Origin: Dyadobacter sp. CY326
GTDB taxonomy: Bacteria; Bacteroidota; Bacteroidia; Cytophagales; Spirosomataceae
Assembly: GCF_021390515.1 (NCBI RefSeq)
Contig: NZ_JAJUXI010000007.1
Location: 186,001 to 250,000, forward strand
Reading direction: 5' to 3'
DNA: 64,000 nt
Shown here: positions 52,094 through 61,752 of the stretch, piece after piece
How the letters are laid out: each line of letters begins with the position of its first letter
How positions within the stretch are numbered: position 1 is the first letter of the stretch
Notes under the pieces: model-generated
Seen by the model: the letters and a program-made list of their open reading frames with translations, nothing else
Databases searched by the model: none
What the model was told of the DNA's origin: nothing
Made by a program: the position numbers and the translations under genes

Positions 52094-53422
52094 ATGAACC
52101 CACTCCTGATTTTGAAATGTAAGAAAAACCTATTGCTAATGCTCTTGCTCGCGGCGGGCAATGCCTTTTCAACGCCGGCCGACAGTCTTACTATCACGCT
52201 TGATGATGCCATTGCACTTGCTCTGAAAAACAGTTATGAGATCGAGATCGCGAAAAACAATGTCGAAGCAAACACACTTTTAAACAATTACGGTGTCGCA
52301 GGCGGTTTGCCACTCGTTACTGCCGCCGCCACAAACACGGAGCAAATTACGCAGATTAATCAGAAGCTGACCGACGGAACAGAGATCAACAGGAATGCAG
52401 CAGCTGGAAACAACACCCAGGCGAGTTTGAATGTCGGAATCCTTTTATACAATGGAAAAAGGGTTGTTTCGACCAAAAAACGGCTGGCTGAGTTGCAAAA
52501 TCAAAGTGCTGAACTCCTGAATTCGCAAATCCAAAATACGATTGCGCTGGTGATGACGAGTTACTATGACGTCGTGCGGCAATTGAGTTATGTCAATACG
52601 GTCAGGACTTCCATTCAGGCGTCGGAAAAACGTCTTGAAATTCTGCAAGTGCGCAAGGAAGCTGGAATGGCCAATAATGCAGACATTTTTCAAGCGCAAA
52701 TTGACCTTAACACTTTAAACCAGACGCTGCTTGATCAGCAAATGGTGGCGCAGGTTGCCAAAACAGAGCTTTTGCGCATCTTAACCCTTGATCCGAAGGC
52801 CGCGGTGACGATTAAAGACACCATAATGGTCGATAATAATATGAACCTGGACACGATTCTGGAACGGATCACAACGAATGCGGACGTAAAAGCAGCTGAC
52901 AGCCAGATCAAAATTAACGAGCTGATTGTCAGAGAAACGGCTGCATTGCGTTATCCAACAGTGCGTTTTAACACAGCCTTCAATTATTCGCGAAACCAGA
53001 ATGCAGCGGGCTTTACATTGCTAAACAGAGCGGTGGGACCGAATGCGGGTCTTTCGCTGGCCATTCCGATTTACAATGGATCAGCATTTAAAAGACAACA
53101 GCAAGTCGCTGAAATAAACACTTCGAGTGCCAAATTACAGCGCAGCACCATTATTCGCGATTACAATGCGGGGGCTGTGAAAATGTATCAAACTTATTTG
53201 AGCTCATTGCAACAACTTGAAACGCAGAAACTCAATTACGACCTCAGCAGGCAATTGCTTTCCCTAACATTGCAACGCTTTGAGCTGATTCAAGCAACAA
53301 TCATTGATGTTCGTGAGGCGCAGAGAAGTTTCGAGGACGCCGGTTACCGAATGATCAATTTGAATTATGCAGCCAAAGCAGCCGAAATTGAGCTAAAAAG
53401 ATTGAGCAATTCATTACAATAA
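52094..53422 (+). CDS. TolC family outer-membrane channel
   Basis: The 442-residue protein has a signal peptide (to about 24, ending GNAFSTPAD) and two TolC-type repeats of long coiled-coil helices and short barrel strands (ITLDDAIALALKNSYEIEIA, later EGTR-like helices with DVREAQRSFEDAGYRMI). It completes the RND efflux system and is followed by a strong terminator. Confidence 0.95.
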   Translation: MNPLLILKCKKNLLLMLLLAAGNAFSTPADSLTITLDDAIALALKNSYEIEIAKNNVEANTLLNNYGVAGGLPLVTAAATNTEQITQINQKLTDGTEINRNAAAGNNTQASLNVGILLYNGKRVVSTKKRLAELQNQSAELLNSQIQNTIALVMTSYYDVVRQLSYVNTVRTSIQASEKRLEILQVRKEAGMANNADIFQAQIDLNTLNQTLLDQQMVAQVAKTELLRILTLDPKAAVTIKDTIMVDNNMNLDTILERITTNADVKAADSQIKINELIVRETAALRYPTVRFNTAFNYSRNQNAAGFTLLNRAVGPNAGLSLAIPIYNGSAFKRQQQVAEINTSSAKLQRSTIIRDYNAGAVKMYQTYLSSLQQLETQKLNYDLSRQLLSLTLQRFELIQATIIDVREAQRSFEDAGYRMINLNYAAKAAEIELKRLSNSLQ

Positions 53423-53441
53423 ACGTCATTTTGCGAAATGC

Positions 53442-53477
53442 AACGAGCTGACTTTCAAACAAGTCAGCTCGTTTTTT
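53442..53477 (+). terminator. terminator of the RND operon
   Basis: A 12-bp perfect stem (arms 53442-53453 and 53462-53473, 8-nt loop) with TTTTTT after it. Confidence 0.92.
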
Positions 53478-53591
53478 ATGTTAAGGCGTTTTTGGCACAT
53501 AATTTTCCTATGCAATCGAATAAGATTAAAAAGTCATTAAACCTTTTCATGACTTCCCCGTCTAACGGACTTACTTCCTTCAACCAGCTTT

Positions 53592-55997
53592 ATGAGAAAT
53601 CTTCTGCATTGCCTGCTGATCACATTGCTCACGACCATTTGCGTCTATGGCCAGGAGGAGCCGGCTGAGACCGTTTCGATCAAGGGGAAGCTGGAAGATG
53701 GAGATAAAAATCCCGTTTTGTTTGCCAATGTTGCCTTGTATTCTGCCAAAGATTCAACATTGACCGGCGGCATTGCCTCGGACGATAAAGGCTTTTTTGC
53801 AATCCCTGCAACGGCGGGCAATTACTTTCTCAAAATCACGTATCTCACATTGGATGAGAAGATTGTCCCCAATATAAACCTCGCAGCTCAAGATCTTGAC
53901 TTGGGAATTATCTCATTAAAATCGAATGCAAAAGTTTTGGAAGAACTGCTTGTAAGAGGCGAAAAAAGCCAGATGGAGCTGCAACTTGACAAGCGCGTTT
54001 TCAATGTTGGAAAAGACCTGAGCAACATCGGAAGCAATGCGTCCGACATTTTAAATAATATGCCTTCCGTAACCGTGGATGTTGAAGGAAATGTTGCATT
54101 AAGAGGAAGCCAGAATGTGCGGATTCTGATCGATGGCAAGCAGTCAGGAATGGTTGGACTGAATCCTGCGGAGGCATTGAGGCAAATTCCGGGAGACCTT
54201 ATTGAAAGCATTGAAATTATTACCAATCCTTCTTCGCGCTATGATGCGGAAGGTGAAGTCGGGATTTTGAATATTGTGATGAAGAAAAATGTCCGCTATG
54301 GATTGAATGGTTCGTTTACTGCCACTGCGGGTTATCCAGCCAATTTCGGCGGATCATTTAACCTCAATTATCGCAGAAAAAAAGTGAATCTCATCGCCAA
54401 TTACGGCCTCATGTATCGAGAAGGACCCGGCCGCGGCAACTCCCGACAAGCTTACAACAGCGCGGACACGAGCTTTGTTTACGAGCAAAGCACAGCCCGA
54501 AACAGATCCGGCACTTCTAATAATTTTATGGTCGGTTTGGATTATTTTTTAAACAATTTCAACACGATCACAGCAACAGTTTCTTATCGTAACTCAATGA
54601 ATAACAACAATTCCGAGTTGCAATACAGGGATTTTGACATGAACAATGTCCTGACCCAAACCGTGACCAGGACAGAGCGTGAAACCGAACCAAGAATTAA
54701 TCTGGAAGGAGCGCTGAATTATGAAAAGAAGTTTGATAAAAAAGGCCAGAGCCTGACATTCAATGGGAAATACATTATCAGTGACGAAACCGAATCAGCA
54801 AAGTTTAAGGAGTTTTCAAACATAAATGCAACAGGAATTTTCCAAAGATCCTTTAACACGGAAGATGAAAAAACTTTCCTTGCACAGCTCGATTACATTC
54901 AACCCATTGGGAAAGACGGGAAAATTGAGGCTGGGCTTAAAAGTTCGGTCCGGTTGCTAGACAACGATTTCTCAGTCCACCAGCAGGATGAGCAGGGCGA
55001 TTGGCGTATTCTGGATCAATATGACAACCGGTTTGCTTATGATGAAAAAATTCACGCAGGTTATGTAATGGCCAGCAATCAATTTGGGAAGGTTTTCCTG
55101 CAAGCCGGTCTTCGTGGTGAATATTCAGACATTACAACCGAGCTGAAAAAGACCAACCAAAGCAATCACCGCGGTTATTTCAATTTATTTCCGAGCGTGC
55201 ACATGTCGTATAAATTGCAAGATGCGCAAACGGTGCAGCTCAGTTACAGTTACCGACTCAGCAGACCCAATTTCCGCGACTTGCTGCCATTTTCGAATTT
55301 CAGCGATTCTCGCGTTTTTCGCGCTGGGAACCCGTTGCTTAATCCCGAATTCACACATTCGTTTGAGGCCGGACATTTGTTGAATATGCCCAAAGGCTCA
55401 CTCCTGTCCAGCATTTATTATCGCCACAGATTGGGTGTCGTTGAGAATATCACTTCGGTCGATTCCACTGGATTTACAACAGTTACGCCCATCAACCTCG
55501 CAACGGGCGATTCTTACGGCTTCGAGTTCAACTTAACTTATGACCCCGCGCCTTGGTGGAAACTTACGGCCAATGCCAACATTTTCAGGGCCATTAATGA
55601 GGGTTTTTATAATGATAAGGTCTTAAAAAGCGACACTTATTCATGGACAAGCCGCCTTTCATCTCGCCTGACTCTTTTCAAATCCGTTGATTTCCAGTCA
55701 TCATTCAACTATCGTGCCCCGAGGAAAACCACTCAGGGAAGAGATTTGGCTGTTTATTTTATTGATCTGGGTTTTTCGAAGGATATTTTGAAAGGTCGCG
55801 GAACAGTTACGGCCAGTGTTCGTGATTTGCTCAACTCTCAAAAAAGGCGCAACATTGTCGAGAATGCGGGTTATTACTCGCGCTCCGAATTTCAATGGCG
55901 GACGAGGCAATTTTTAGTAACATTCGCTTATCGCCTGAACCGCTCGAAAGAGAAGCAAAACTCGGATAACAAAGGCGGCAGTGACGAGGAAGACTGA
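53592..55997 (+). CDS. TonB-dependent receptor-like outer-membrane protein
   Basis: The 801-residue protein has a signal peptide (to about 19), a carboxypeptidase regulatory-like domain (about 28-105), a plug domain (LNNMPSVTVDVEGNVALRGS in part, then ILIDGKQSG), and a C-terminal beta barrel (outer membrane family 41-like). It lacks the FxxNW start of SusC proteins and no SusD gene follows, so glycan uptake is unlikely. It may import a metal chelate or peptide, powered by TonB. Confidence 0.93.
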   Translation: MRNLLHCLLITLLTTICVYGQEEPAETVSIKGKLEDGDKNPVLFANVALYSAKDSTLTGGIASDDKGFFAIPATAGNYFLKITYLTLDEKIVPNINLAAQDLDLGIISLKSNAKVLEELLVRGEKSQMELQLDKRVFNVGKDLSNIGSNASDILNNMPSVTVDVEGNVALRGSQNVRILIDGKQSGMVGLNPAEALRQIPGDLIESIEIITNPSSRYDAEGEVGILNIVMKKNVRYGLNGSFTATAGYPANFGGSFNLNYRRKKVNLIANYGLMYREGPGRGNSRQAYNSADTSFVYEQSTARNRSGTSNNFMVGLDYFLNNFNTITATVSYRNSMNNNNSELQYRDFDMNNVLTQTVTRTERETEPRINLEGALNYEKKFDKKGQSLTFNGKYIISDETESAKFKEFSNINATGIFQRSFNTEDEKTFLAQLDYIQPIGKDGKIEAGLKSSVRLLDNDFSVHQQDEQGDWRILDQYDNRFAYDEKIHAGYVMASNQFGKVFLQAGLRGEYSDITTELKKTNQSNHRGYFNLFPSVHMSYKLQDAQTVQLSYSYRLSRPNFRDLLPFSNFSDSRVFRAGNPLLNPEFTHSFEAGHLLNMPKGSLLSSIYYRHRLGVVENITSVDSTGFTTVTPINLATGDSYGFEFNLTYDPAPWWKLTANANIFRAINEGFYNDKVLKSDTYSWTSRLSSRLTLFKSVDFQSSFNYRAPRKTTQGRDLAVYFIDLGFSKDILKGRGTVTASVRDLLNSQKRRNIVENAGYYSRSEFQWRTRQFLVTFAYRLNRSKEKQNSDNKGGSDEED

Positions 55998-56046
55998 TTC
56001 TACGGTCGAAACCGTTACATTTGCGCAAACTTTGTAATAATATCGA

Positions 56047-56886
56047 ATGCTTTTCATAGGAAAATATAATCACCTTACCATCCAGCGTCTAACGAGCGTC
56101 GGCATGTTTTTAAGCGATGTCGAAGGCGAGGAAGTGCTTTTGCCCAATCAATATCTGACGGATGAAATGCAGATCGACGACACCATTAAAGTGTTTGTTT
56201 ATCTGGACTCGGAAGACAGGCCTGTCGCGACAAAGGAGACGCCCAAGATCGTGCGCAACCAGTTCGCATTTCTGGAAGTGACTGACGTTACCGAGCACGG
56301 CGCTTTTATGGACTGGGGATTGATAAAAGATCTTTTCGTGCCCTTCCGCGAGCAGAGCACGCCCATGCAGGTGGGAGAATGGCATGTGGTTTTCCTTTAT
56401 CTGGACCAAAAATCTTCACGCCTGATCGCTTCCACCAAAATTGACCGCTTTCTCGAAAATGAGCGCCTGATTGTCAGTGAAGGTGATGAGGTCGATTTGC
56501 TTATCTTTTCAAAATCCGATTTGGGTTATAATGCCATTGTAAATCAATATCATAAGGGCCTTATTTATGGCAATGAAGTCTTTCGTGAGATTAAGATCGG
56601 CGATTCGTTAAAGGGTTATATCAAGAAAATCAGAGAAGAGAACAAACTCGATTTGAGCCTGCAAAAAACGGGCTATGAAGTTGTAGAGCCAACTGCGCAG
56701 CACATTTTGGACGAATTGAAAAAAACGGACGGTTTTCTAAATTTGTCGGACAACAGTTCGCCGGAGGATATTTACAAAAAATTGCAGATCAGCAAAAAAG
56801 TCTTCAAAAAAGCCATTGGAGGACTTTATAAGCAAGGTCTCATCAAAATCGGCGACGACGGAATTCGGCTGATTAACGAAGATTGA
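56047..56886 (+). CDS. CvfB-like S1 domain RNA-binding protein
   Basis: The 279-residue protein has three S1-like OB folds and a C-terminal winged helix (about 225-279; DIYKKLQISKKVFKKAIGGLYKQGLI in parts). The segment DVTEHGAFMDWGLIKDLFVPF is the canonical S1 element. CvfB in Staphylococcus affects virulence gene expression; the role here is unknown but RNA binding is likely. Confidence 0.92.
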   Translation: MLFIGKYNHLTIQRLTSVGMFLSDVEGEEVLLPNQYLTDEMQIDDTIKVFVYLDSEDRPVATKETPKIVRNQFAFLEVTDVTEHGAFMDWGLIKDLFVPFREQSTPMQVGEWHVVFLYLDQKSSRLIASTKIDRFLENERLIVSEGDEVDLLIFSKSDLGYNAIVNQYHKGLIYGNEVFREIKIGDSLKGYIKKIREENKLDLSLQKTGYEVVEPTAQHILDELKKTDGFLNLSDNSSPEDIYKKLQISKKVFKKAIGGLYKQGLIKIGDDGIRLINED

Positions 56887-56892
56887 AACAAA

Positions 56893-56915
56893 AATGCCGG
56901 CTGTTAACCGGCATT
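56893..56915. terminator. terminator between cvfB and the convergent amidohydrolase gene
   Basis: AATGCCGG (56893-56900) pairs with CCGGCATT (56908-56915), with an A-run before and CTTTA after, so it can serve both strands. Confidence 0.8.
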
Positions 56916-56923
56916 CTTTATGA

Positions 56924-58246
56924 TCATTTTGTCCCGTATTTCTCCTTATATTTCTCGTAAAGGCGCTTCTGTTTATCGTCCAGATTGACTTTGCCACCTT
57001 TGATAAAGGCCATTTGAATCACATTGCCGCGCATGTCAAGCATATCGCCGGTTGTGACCAGAAATGATGCCTGCTTTCCTTTTTCCAATGTTCCCACTTC
57101 CTTATCGGCGCCGATAATTTCCGCTGCATTTTTGGTCACAAACTGCAATGCTTCTTCGGGCGTCACATTGCCGAAACCTGAGGAAGTTCCCGCTAGAAAT
57201 GCCAGATTACGCGTGCGCCACCATTCATCCGCATAAGTTATGGCAACCTTTACGCCTGCTTTGTGCAGCATTCCCGGAAGTTCATAAGGAAGATACACGT
57301 TTTCATCCACACGGCCTGGCAGGCGGTGCGTCGGGTTCAGAATGACAGGAATCTGATTCTCTTTCAGAAAAGCGGCGACCTTGTAAGACTCATCTCCGCC
57401 GACAACAACAATCTTTTTGACACCCATTTCTTTGGCAAAATTCACGGCCTCAATGATGTCTTTCCCATATTCAGCGCGAATGTAAAGGTTAGCAGAGCCG
57501 TCAAAAAGCGGCCTCATAGCGGCCAGACGCAAGTTTACGGGATTTGGAGCTTGCGTTTCAGCATAAGCCTTTGCATCTGTAAAAGTGGCTTGAAACACAT
57601 TGATAACTTCCTGCCGCTTCTCGTTCCTTTTAACCGAAACTGTAAAATCTTCATAATTAAAGCTGCTGGCCAGGAATGGCGGCCAACTGATCCAGATCCC
57701 GTCATCTTTTTTCAAAACTGCATCTTCCCAATTCCAGCCATCCATGTAAAAAACAGAAGAAGAACCAGAAATCACGCCGCCTTGTGGCACCGCCTGAGAC
57801 AATAAAATCCCATTGCCACGAAGCGTCGGAATAACTTCGGAATCCGTGTTATAGGCCACGAGTGCCCGCACATGCGGGTTAACCTGCCCTATTTCGTTAT
57901 AATCCAATGTTGCGCGCACAGAAGCAATTTCCTGCAAACCAACCGTTGTGTTCAGTGAAATGATGCCGGGATAAATGTGCTTTCCCTTTGCGTCAATCAC
58001 TTCGGCGCCGTTTCCGCTGGTAACCGATCCGGACGCTCCTATTTGCGTGATAATGCCTTTGTCAAATGCGATGACGCCGTTTTCGATCACCTGTCCGTTG
58101 CCCACATGAATGGTCGCACCGGTTACGAAAATGGATTTGGACTGCGCAATTGCAGGAGCCGGATTTTGCGCATAACTGGCTGGAATGAGCGAAACGCAGC
58201 TCAGCACCAAGCTGGTAAGTGGAATTATAAATTTATTTTTTAACAT
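56924..58246 (-). CDS. amidohydrolase-like secreted protein lacking the metal HxH
   Basis: The 440-residue protein has a signal peptide (to about 26) and an imidazolonepropionase-like fold with the N-terminal composite domain (GATIHVGNGQVIENG). The metal-binding HxH that normally follows PG is replaced by SLNT (HIYPGIISLNTTVG), and late motifs AGTSSGFGNVTPEEAL are altered. It is probably degenerate or non-catalytic. It lies 27 nt downstream of a related 1008-residue gene; the two likely form one operon and one complex. Confidence 0.87.
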   Translation of the reverse strand: MLKNKFIIPLTSLVLSCVSLIPASYAQNPAPAIAQSKSIFVTGATIHVGNGQVIENGVIAFDKGIITQIGASGSVTSGNGAEVIDAKGKHIYPGIISLNTTVGLQEIASVRATLDYNEIGQVNPHVRALVAYNTDSEVIPTLRGNGILLSQAVPQGGVISGSSSVFYMDGWNWEDAVLKKDDGIWISWPPFLASSFNYEDFTVSVKRNEKRQEVINVFQATFTDAKAYAETQAPNPVNLRLAAMRPLFDGSANLYIRAEYGKDIIEAVNFAKEMGVKKIVVVGGDESYKVAAFLKENQIPVILNPTHRLPGRVDENVYLPYELPGMLHKAGVKVAITYADEWWRTRNLAFLAGTSSGFGNVTPEEALQFVTKNAAEIIGADKEVGTLEKGKQASFLVTTGDMLDMRGNVIQMAFIKGGKVNLDDKQKRLYEKYKEKYGTK

Positions 58247-58273
58247 AACAATGAGTTAAAATCTGGATGAAAA

Positions 58274-61200
58274 TTAATGTGACGTCTCGTGCTCGGTGTG
58301 GACGCCTACAATGTCCTCGCAATGCCACATTTTTGGCTGCGTCGCCTGTGGTTTTTGCGTTGGCTTGCCTTCTGCCTTATCGCCCAGCATTTTCTGGATC
58401 AGCCTTTCACGTTCAACGGACATTGTTTTTTGCTTTTCCTCATCTTTTTTCCGGTCAAAATAAATGGCGCCTTCGATCATAGTGAACTCCGGGCGGGCAT
58501 AAATCGACAACGGATGCACATTCCAAAGCACCAGATCTGCGTCTTTTCCGGCTTTTACGCTTCCAAGCCTGTTATCAATGTGTAATAATTTGGCAGGATT
58601 CAGTGTCACCATTTTCCAGGCTTCCGCTTCGGGAACGCCGCCATATTCAACTGTTTTCGCCGCTTCCTGATTGAGCCTGCGCGCCATTTCTGCATCGTCC
58701 GAATTGATCGCAACCGTCACGCCTTCATGATACATTAAGGCAGCATTGTATGGAATCGCCTCTTTCACTTCCATTTTATAAGCCCACCAGTCACCAAATG
58801 TTGAGCCACCGATGCCGCGTTTCGCCATTTTGTCGGCAAGCTTGTAACCTTCCAAAATGTGTGTGAATGTGTTGATCTTGAAGTTCAGCGAATCGGCAAC
58901 GTGCATGAGCATATTGATCTCCGACTGCACATATGAATGGCAGGTTATGAATCGCTCGCTCGCCAGGATTTCAGCAAGTGCGTCCAGTTCAATGTCGCGC
59001 CTTGGCGCATTAGCAGCCTGTTTTTTGGAACTTGCATTGTAAGTTTTCCACGATGCCGCATAATCTTTGGCGCGCAGAAAATGATCGAAAAACACTTGCT
59101 CAACGCCCATTCTCGTTTGCGGAAAACGCGTTCTCACAATATCGCCCCAGTTGGATTGCTTCACATTTTCGCCCAAAGCGAACTTGATCGTCTTCACTTC
59201 CGGAATCAGCATGTCGGATTGGCTCGCGCCCCATTTCAGCTTGATCAGAGCGCTCTGTCCACCGATTGAATTCGCAGATCCGTGCAGCAGATGTGACGTG
59301 GTTACGCCACCCGCAAGCTGTCGGTAAATGTTGACGTCGTCCGGATTGATTACATCGCTCATCCGAACTTCTGCCGAGCTGGTTTGCCCGCCTTCGTTAA
59401 TGGTAAAAAGGGCAATGTGCGAATGCTCGTCAATGATGCCGCTGGTCAGGTGTTTTCCGGTTCCGTCAATCGTTTTTGCTCCCGACGGCGCCGAAAGGCC
59501 TTTTCCCACTTTGCTGATCTTACCATTCTGCACGATTACATCAGCGTTTTGTAAAATCCCTTCTTTTTCGTTTGTCCAAATGGTTGCGTTTTTTATTAAA
59601 ACCGTTTCAGCCGCGGGCAATGTTTCATTTCCAAAACCTACGAAAGGATAATAAACAGCGCCTGTTTCTTTAATTTTTGCAATCGTGGAATCTTTCGCAG
59701 CAACTGACTGATATTTTTCAGATAAAGCGGCAGTCCATGGAACAACGCTTCCATCTGGTAAAATGCCTTCACCCGATAAGCCGGTTCCACTCAGCCAGCC
59801 CGTCAGGCGGATGGTTCCCGCATTCTTTTCAGGCTGGTAAGTCATTGTGAGCAACTTATCCGAAAGAATGACCTTGGGCGTTATTTTCACAGAATCGCGC
59901 ACGATCACTTTGTATTCGGGCTTGTCGGCTGCACCCGTGATCTGCAATTTACCCGAGGGCTGATTGTTTAATGTCAGCGCATAAGTTCCGCGAACATCGG
60001 GGGCATTCATCGGCGCCAGAATGAATTTCTTACCCTGGATCCAGTTTTCGTAAATCACATTATCCTTACCAAACAGATCGCCGGAAGTGATGATAAAATT
60101 GGCCAGTAAGCCACTTTTCAAACTGCCGATCTGCCCTTCCGCCTTGATTAAGCTGGCAGGAATGGTGGTCAATGCTTCCAATGCTTTTTCTTTCGGCAGT
60201 CCGTATTCAACGGCCGTTTTCAGGTTTTTCCAGAAGTCAGCTTTGCTTTTGAGTCCCGTCGCGGTCAATGCAAAAGGAATTTCTGCCTTCGCAACTTCCG
60301 AAGGATTTTTCGGTGCCATTTCCCAATGTTTCAACTGAGCCATGCTCACCAAATCCGCATCCCAGGGATCGGCAACATCATAAGCTTCTGGAAATGCGAG
60401 CGGCAAAATCAGCGTCGCTTTTGTTGCCTTAATTTCCTTCAAACGCTGATATTCGTCTCCCCCGCCTTTGATAATGTATTGAATACCAAACTCATCGCCC
60501 ACTTTATCGGCGCGCATGACGCTGTATTTGTCATTGGTTTCAAAAAAAGCGGGAAGCGTTTTGATCTGGTTAAATGCTTCCAGCGACAAGTTCGTTTCCT
60601 TGGCCTTGTCAGTTTTAGCATACCAGTCTGCATCGTAGTAATTCTGCCTTAGTAATGCCACCACGCCCATTGTGGACGACGGATAAGTTTGCGATGAAGA
60701 TCCCTTACTGAATGAAAAATGAGCCGAAGCTTTCCCTTTTAGCAATGCTTTATTTGCGCCTTCATCGGTGAGCGTCACAATTGCGCCGCTTCCTCTCACA
60801 ATGCCGTCATGGTCATGGATCAAGACTGTCCCAAAACCGATTTTCCTGAGTTCTTCTGCTTTCTTAGCATCCGGAGTGAATGTCTGACTCGCGTCATTTT
60901 CGGGCTGAATGGCCTGGTTCCAGCCGAATGCGCCCTTTTTATTGGATTCCAATTGTGGCGTCTGCCTTCCGCCAGCGGCTCTTTCCCGCTTCACTTCCGG
61001 CATTCCATAATCCGAATCCAGGTCAATCAATGAAGGATAAATGTATTTTTCTTTCAAATCTGTCACCACCGTTCCGGCAGGGATTTTCACTGGCTTGCCC
61101 ACTTCGCGTATCACGCCGTTTTCGATAAGCATTGTCCCTTTCAGGATCGTGGTTTTGGAATCGACTACGATGGTGGCATTGGTGAATGCATAGCGTCCCG

Positions 61201-61300
61201 GTCGTTCGTCATAAGCTCCGTTTTGAGGGAATGTTTCCTGCGCGTGACAAATTATGCTGAACGTCAGACAGGTCAGCAGGCTTGATAATTGTTTAAACAT
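58274..61300 (-). CDS. double amidohydrolase family protein, 1008 residues
   Basis: This secreted protein (signal peptide to about 20) carries two amidohydrolase-type units. The first half lacks the HxH (PSLIDLDSDYGMPE) and appears degenerate. The second half (from about 565) has GIIDEHSHIALF, CHSYVQSEINML, THILEGYKL and AINSDDAEMARRL, so its metal ligands look intact. Related proteins act as periplasmic peptidases or imidazolonepropionase-like hydrolases; the substrate is unknown. It is about twice the usual length. Confidence 0.88.
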   Translation of the reverse strand: MFKQLSSLLTCLTFSIICHAQETFPQNGAYDERPGRYAFTNATIVVDSKTTILKGTMLIENGVIREVGKPVKIPAGTVVTDLKEKYIYPSLIDLDSDYGMPEVKRERAAGGRQTPQLESNKKGAFGWNQAIQPENDASQTFTPDAKKAEELRKIGFGTVLIHDHDGIVRGSGAIVTLTDEGANKALLKGKASAHFSFSKGSSSQTYPSSTMGVVALLRQNYYDADWYAKTDKAKETNLSLEAFNQIKTLPAFFETNDKYSVMRADKVGDEFGIQYIIKGGGDEYQRLKEIKATKATLILPLAFPEAYDVADPWDADLVSMAQLKHWEMAPKNPSEVAKAEIPFALTATGLKSKADFWKNLKTAVEYGLPKEKALEALTTIPASLIKAEGQIGSLKSGLLANFIITSGDLFGKDNVIYENWIQGKKFILAPMNAPDVRGTYALTLNNQPSGKLQITGAADKPEYKVIVRDSVKITPKVILSDKLLTMTYQPEKNAGTIRLTGWLSGTGLSGEGILPDGSVVPWTAALSEKYQSVAAKDSTIAKIKETGAVYYPFVGFGNETLPAAETVLIKNATIWTNEKEGILQNADVIVQNGKISKVGKGLSAPSGAKTIDGTGKHLTSGIIDEHSHIALFTINEGGQTSSAEVRMSDVINPDDVNIYRQLAGGVTTSHLLHGSANSIGGQSALIKLKWGASQSDMLIPEVKTIKFALGENVKQSNWGDIVRTRFPQTRMGVEQVFFDHFLRAKDYAASWKTYNASSKKQAANAPRRDIELDALAEILASERFITCHSYVQSEINMLMHVADSLNFKINTFTHILEGYKLADKMAKRGIGGSTFGDWWAYKMEVKEAIPYNAALMYHEGVTVAINSDDAEMARRLNQEAAKTVEYGGVPEAEAWKMVTLNPAKLLHIDNRLGSVKAGKDADLVLWNVHPLSIYARPEFTMIEGAIYFDRKKDEEKQKTMSVERERLIQKMLGDKAEGKPTQKPQATQPKMWHCEDIVGVHTEHETSH

Positions 61301-61379
61301 ATGTTGCTGTTTGATTGCAGTAAGATTTACAAGATACTTATGTTTGCATTACTAAGCCATATTTCTAATCCTTTTCAAA

Positions 61380-61670
61380 ATGAATTACAATCAATTCAAA
61401 GAATCAGTCACATTGCCCACACCGCCGGAAAACATCTCAGAACCGCTAAAAGCGCTCTGGCATGCTGCTAATGATGATTGGGAAGCCGCTCACAACATTG
61501 CGCAGAGCAAAGAAGGCACACCCATTTATGATCGTTTGCATGCGTATCTGCATCGGGTTGAAGGCGACACATGGAATGCCGGATATTGGTACAAACGTGC
61601 CGGAGAGGCGGTTTTTAAGGGATCTTTGCAAGAAGAGTGGGAATTTTTAGCCCAATCATTCACTAAGTAA
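61380..61670 (+). CDS. conserved protein with YxHRxEGDxxNAxYWY signature, function unknown
   Basis: The 96-residue protein is mainly helical. The signature HAYLHRVEGDTWNAGYWYKR (about 56-75), preceded by LKALWHAANDDWEAAH, recalls a family found in several phyla and not characterised. No membrane segment or signal is seen, so it is cytosolic. It lies just before the palindrome array of the satD operon. Confidence 0.82.
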   Translation: MNYNQFKESVTLPTPPENISEPLKALWHAANDDWEAAHNIAQSKEGTPIYDRLHAYLHRVEGDTWNAGYWYKRAGEAVFKGSLQEEWEFLAQSFTK

Positions 61671-61671
61671 C

Positions 61672-61747
61672 ATAAGGTTTTAACCTTATATATTAGAAAT
61701 ATAAGGCTTTTACCTTATATTTGGTAATTATAAGGTTTAAAGCTTAT
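61672..61747 (+). promoter_or_regulatory. three evenly spaced palindromic operators and promoter of satD
   Basis: Three sites of the form ATAAGG-N6-CCTTAT lie at 61672-61689, 61701-61718 and 61730-61747 (the last with GCTTAT). Their spacing is exactly 29 bp. A -7 box TATATTTG is at 61716-61723 and overlaps the second site; the third would cover the transcription start and ends 5 nt before the satD ATG. This is a repression layout, and the SatD helix-turn-helix is the obvious candidate to bind it. Confidence 0.72.
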
Positions 61748-61752
61748 ATCCT

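Noticed and set aside
61672..61747. CRISPR-like array, because of the regular 29-bp period
   Set aside because: Only three short palindromes with 11-bp spacers, no cas genes, and a position directly on a promoter fit operators better.
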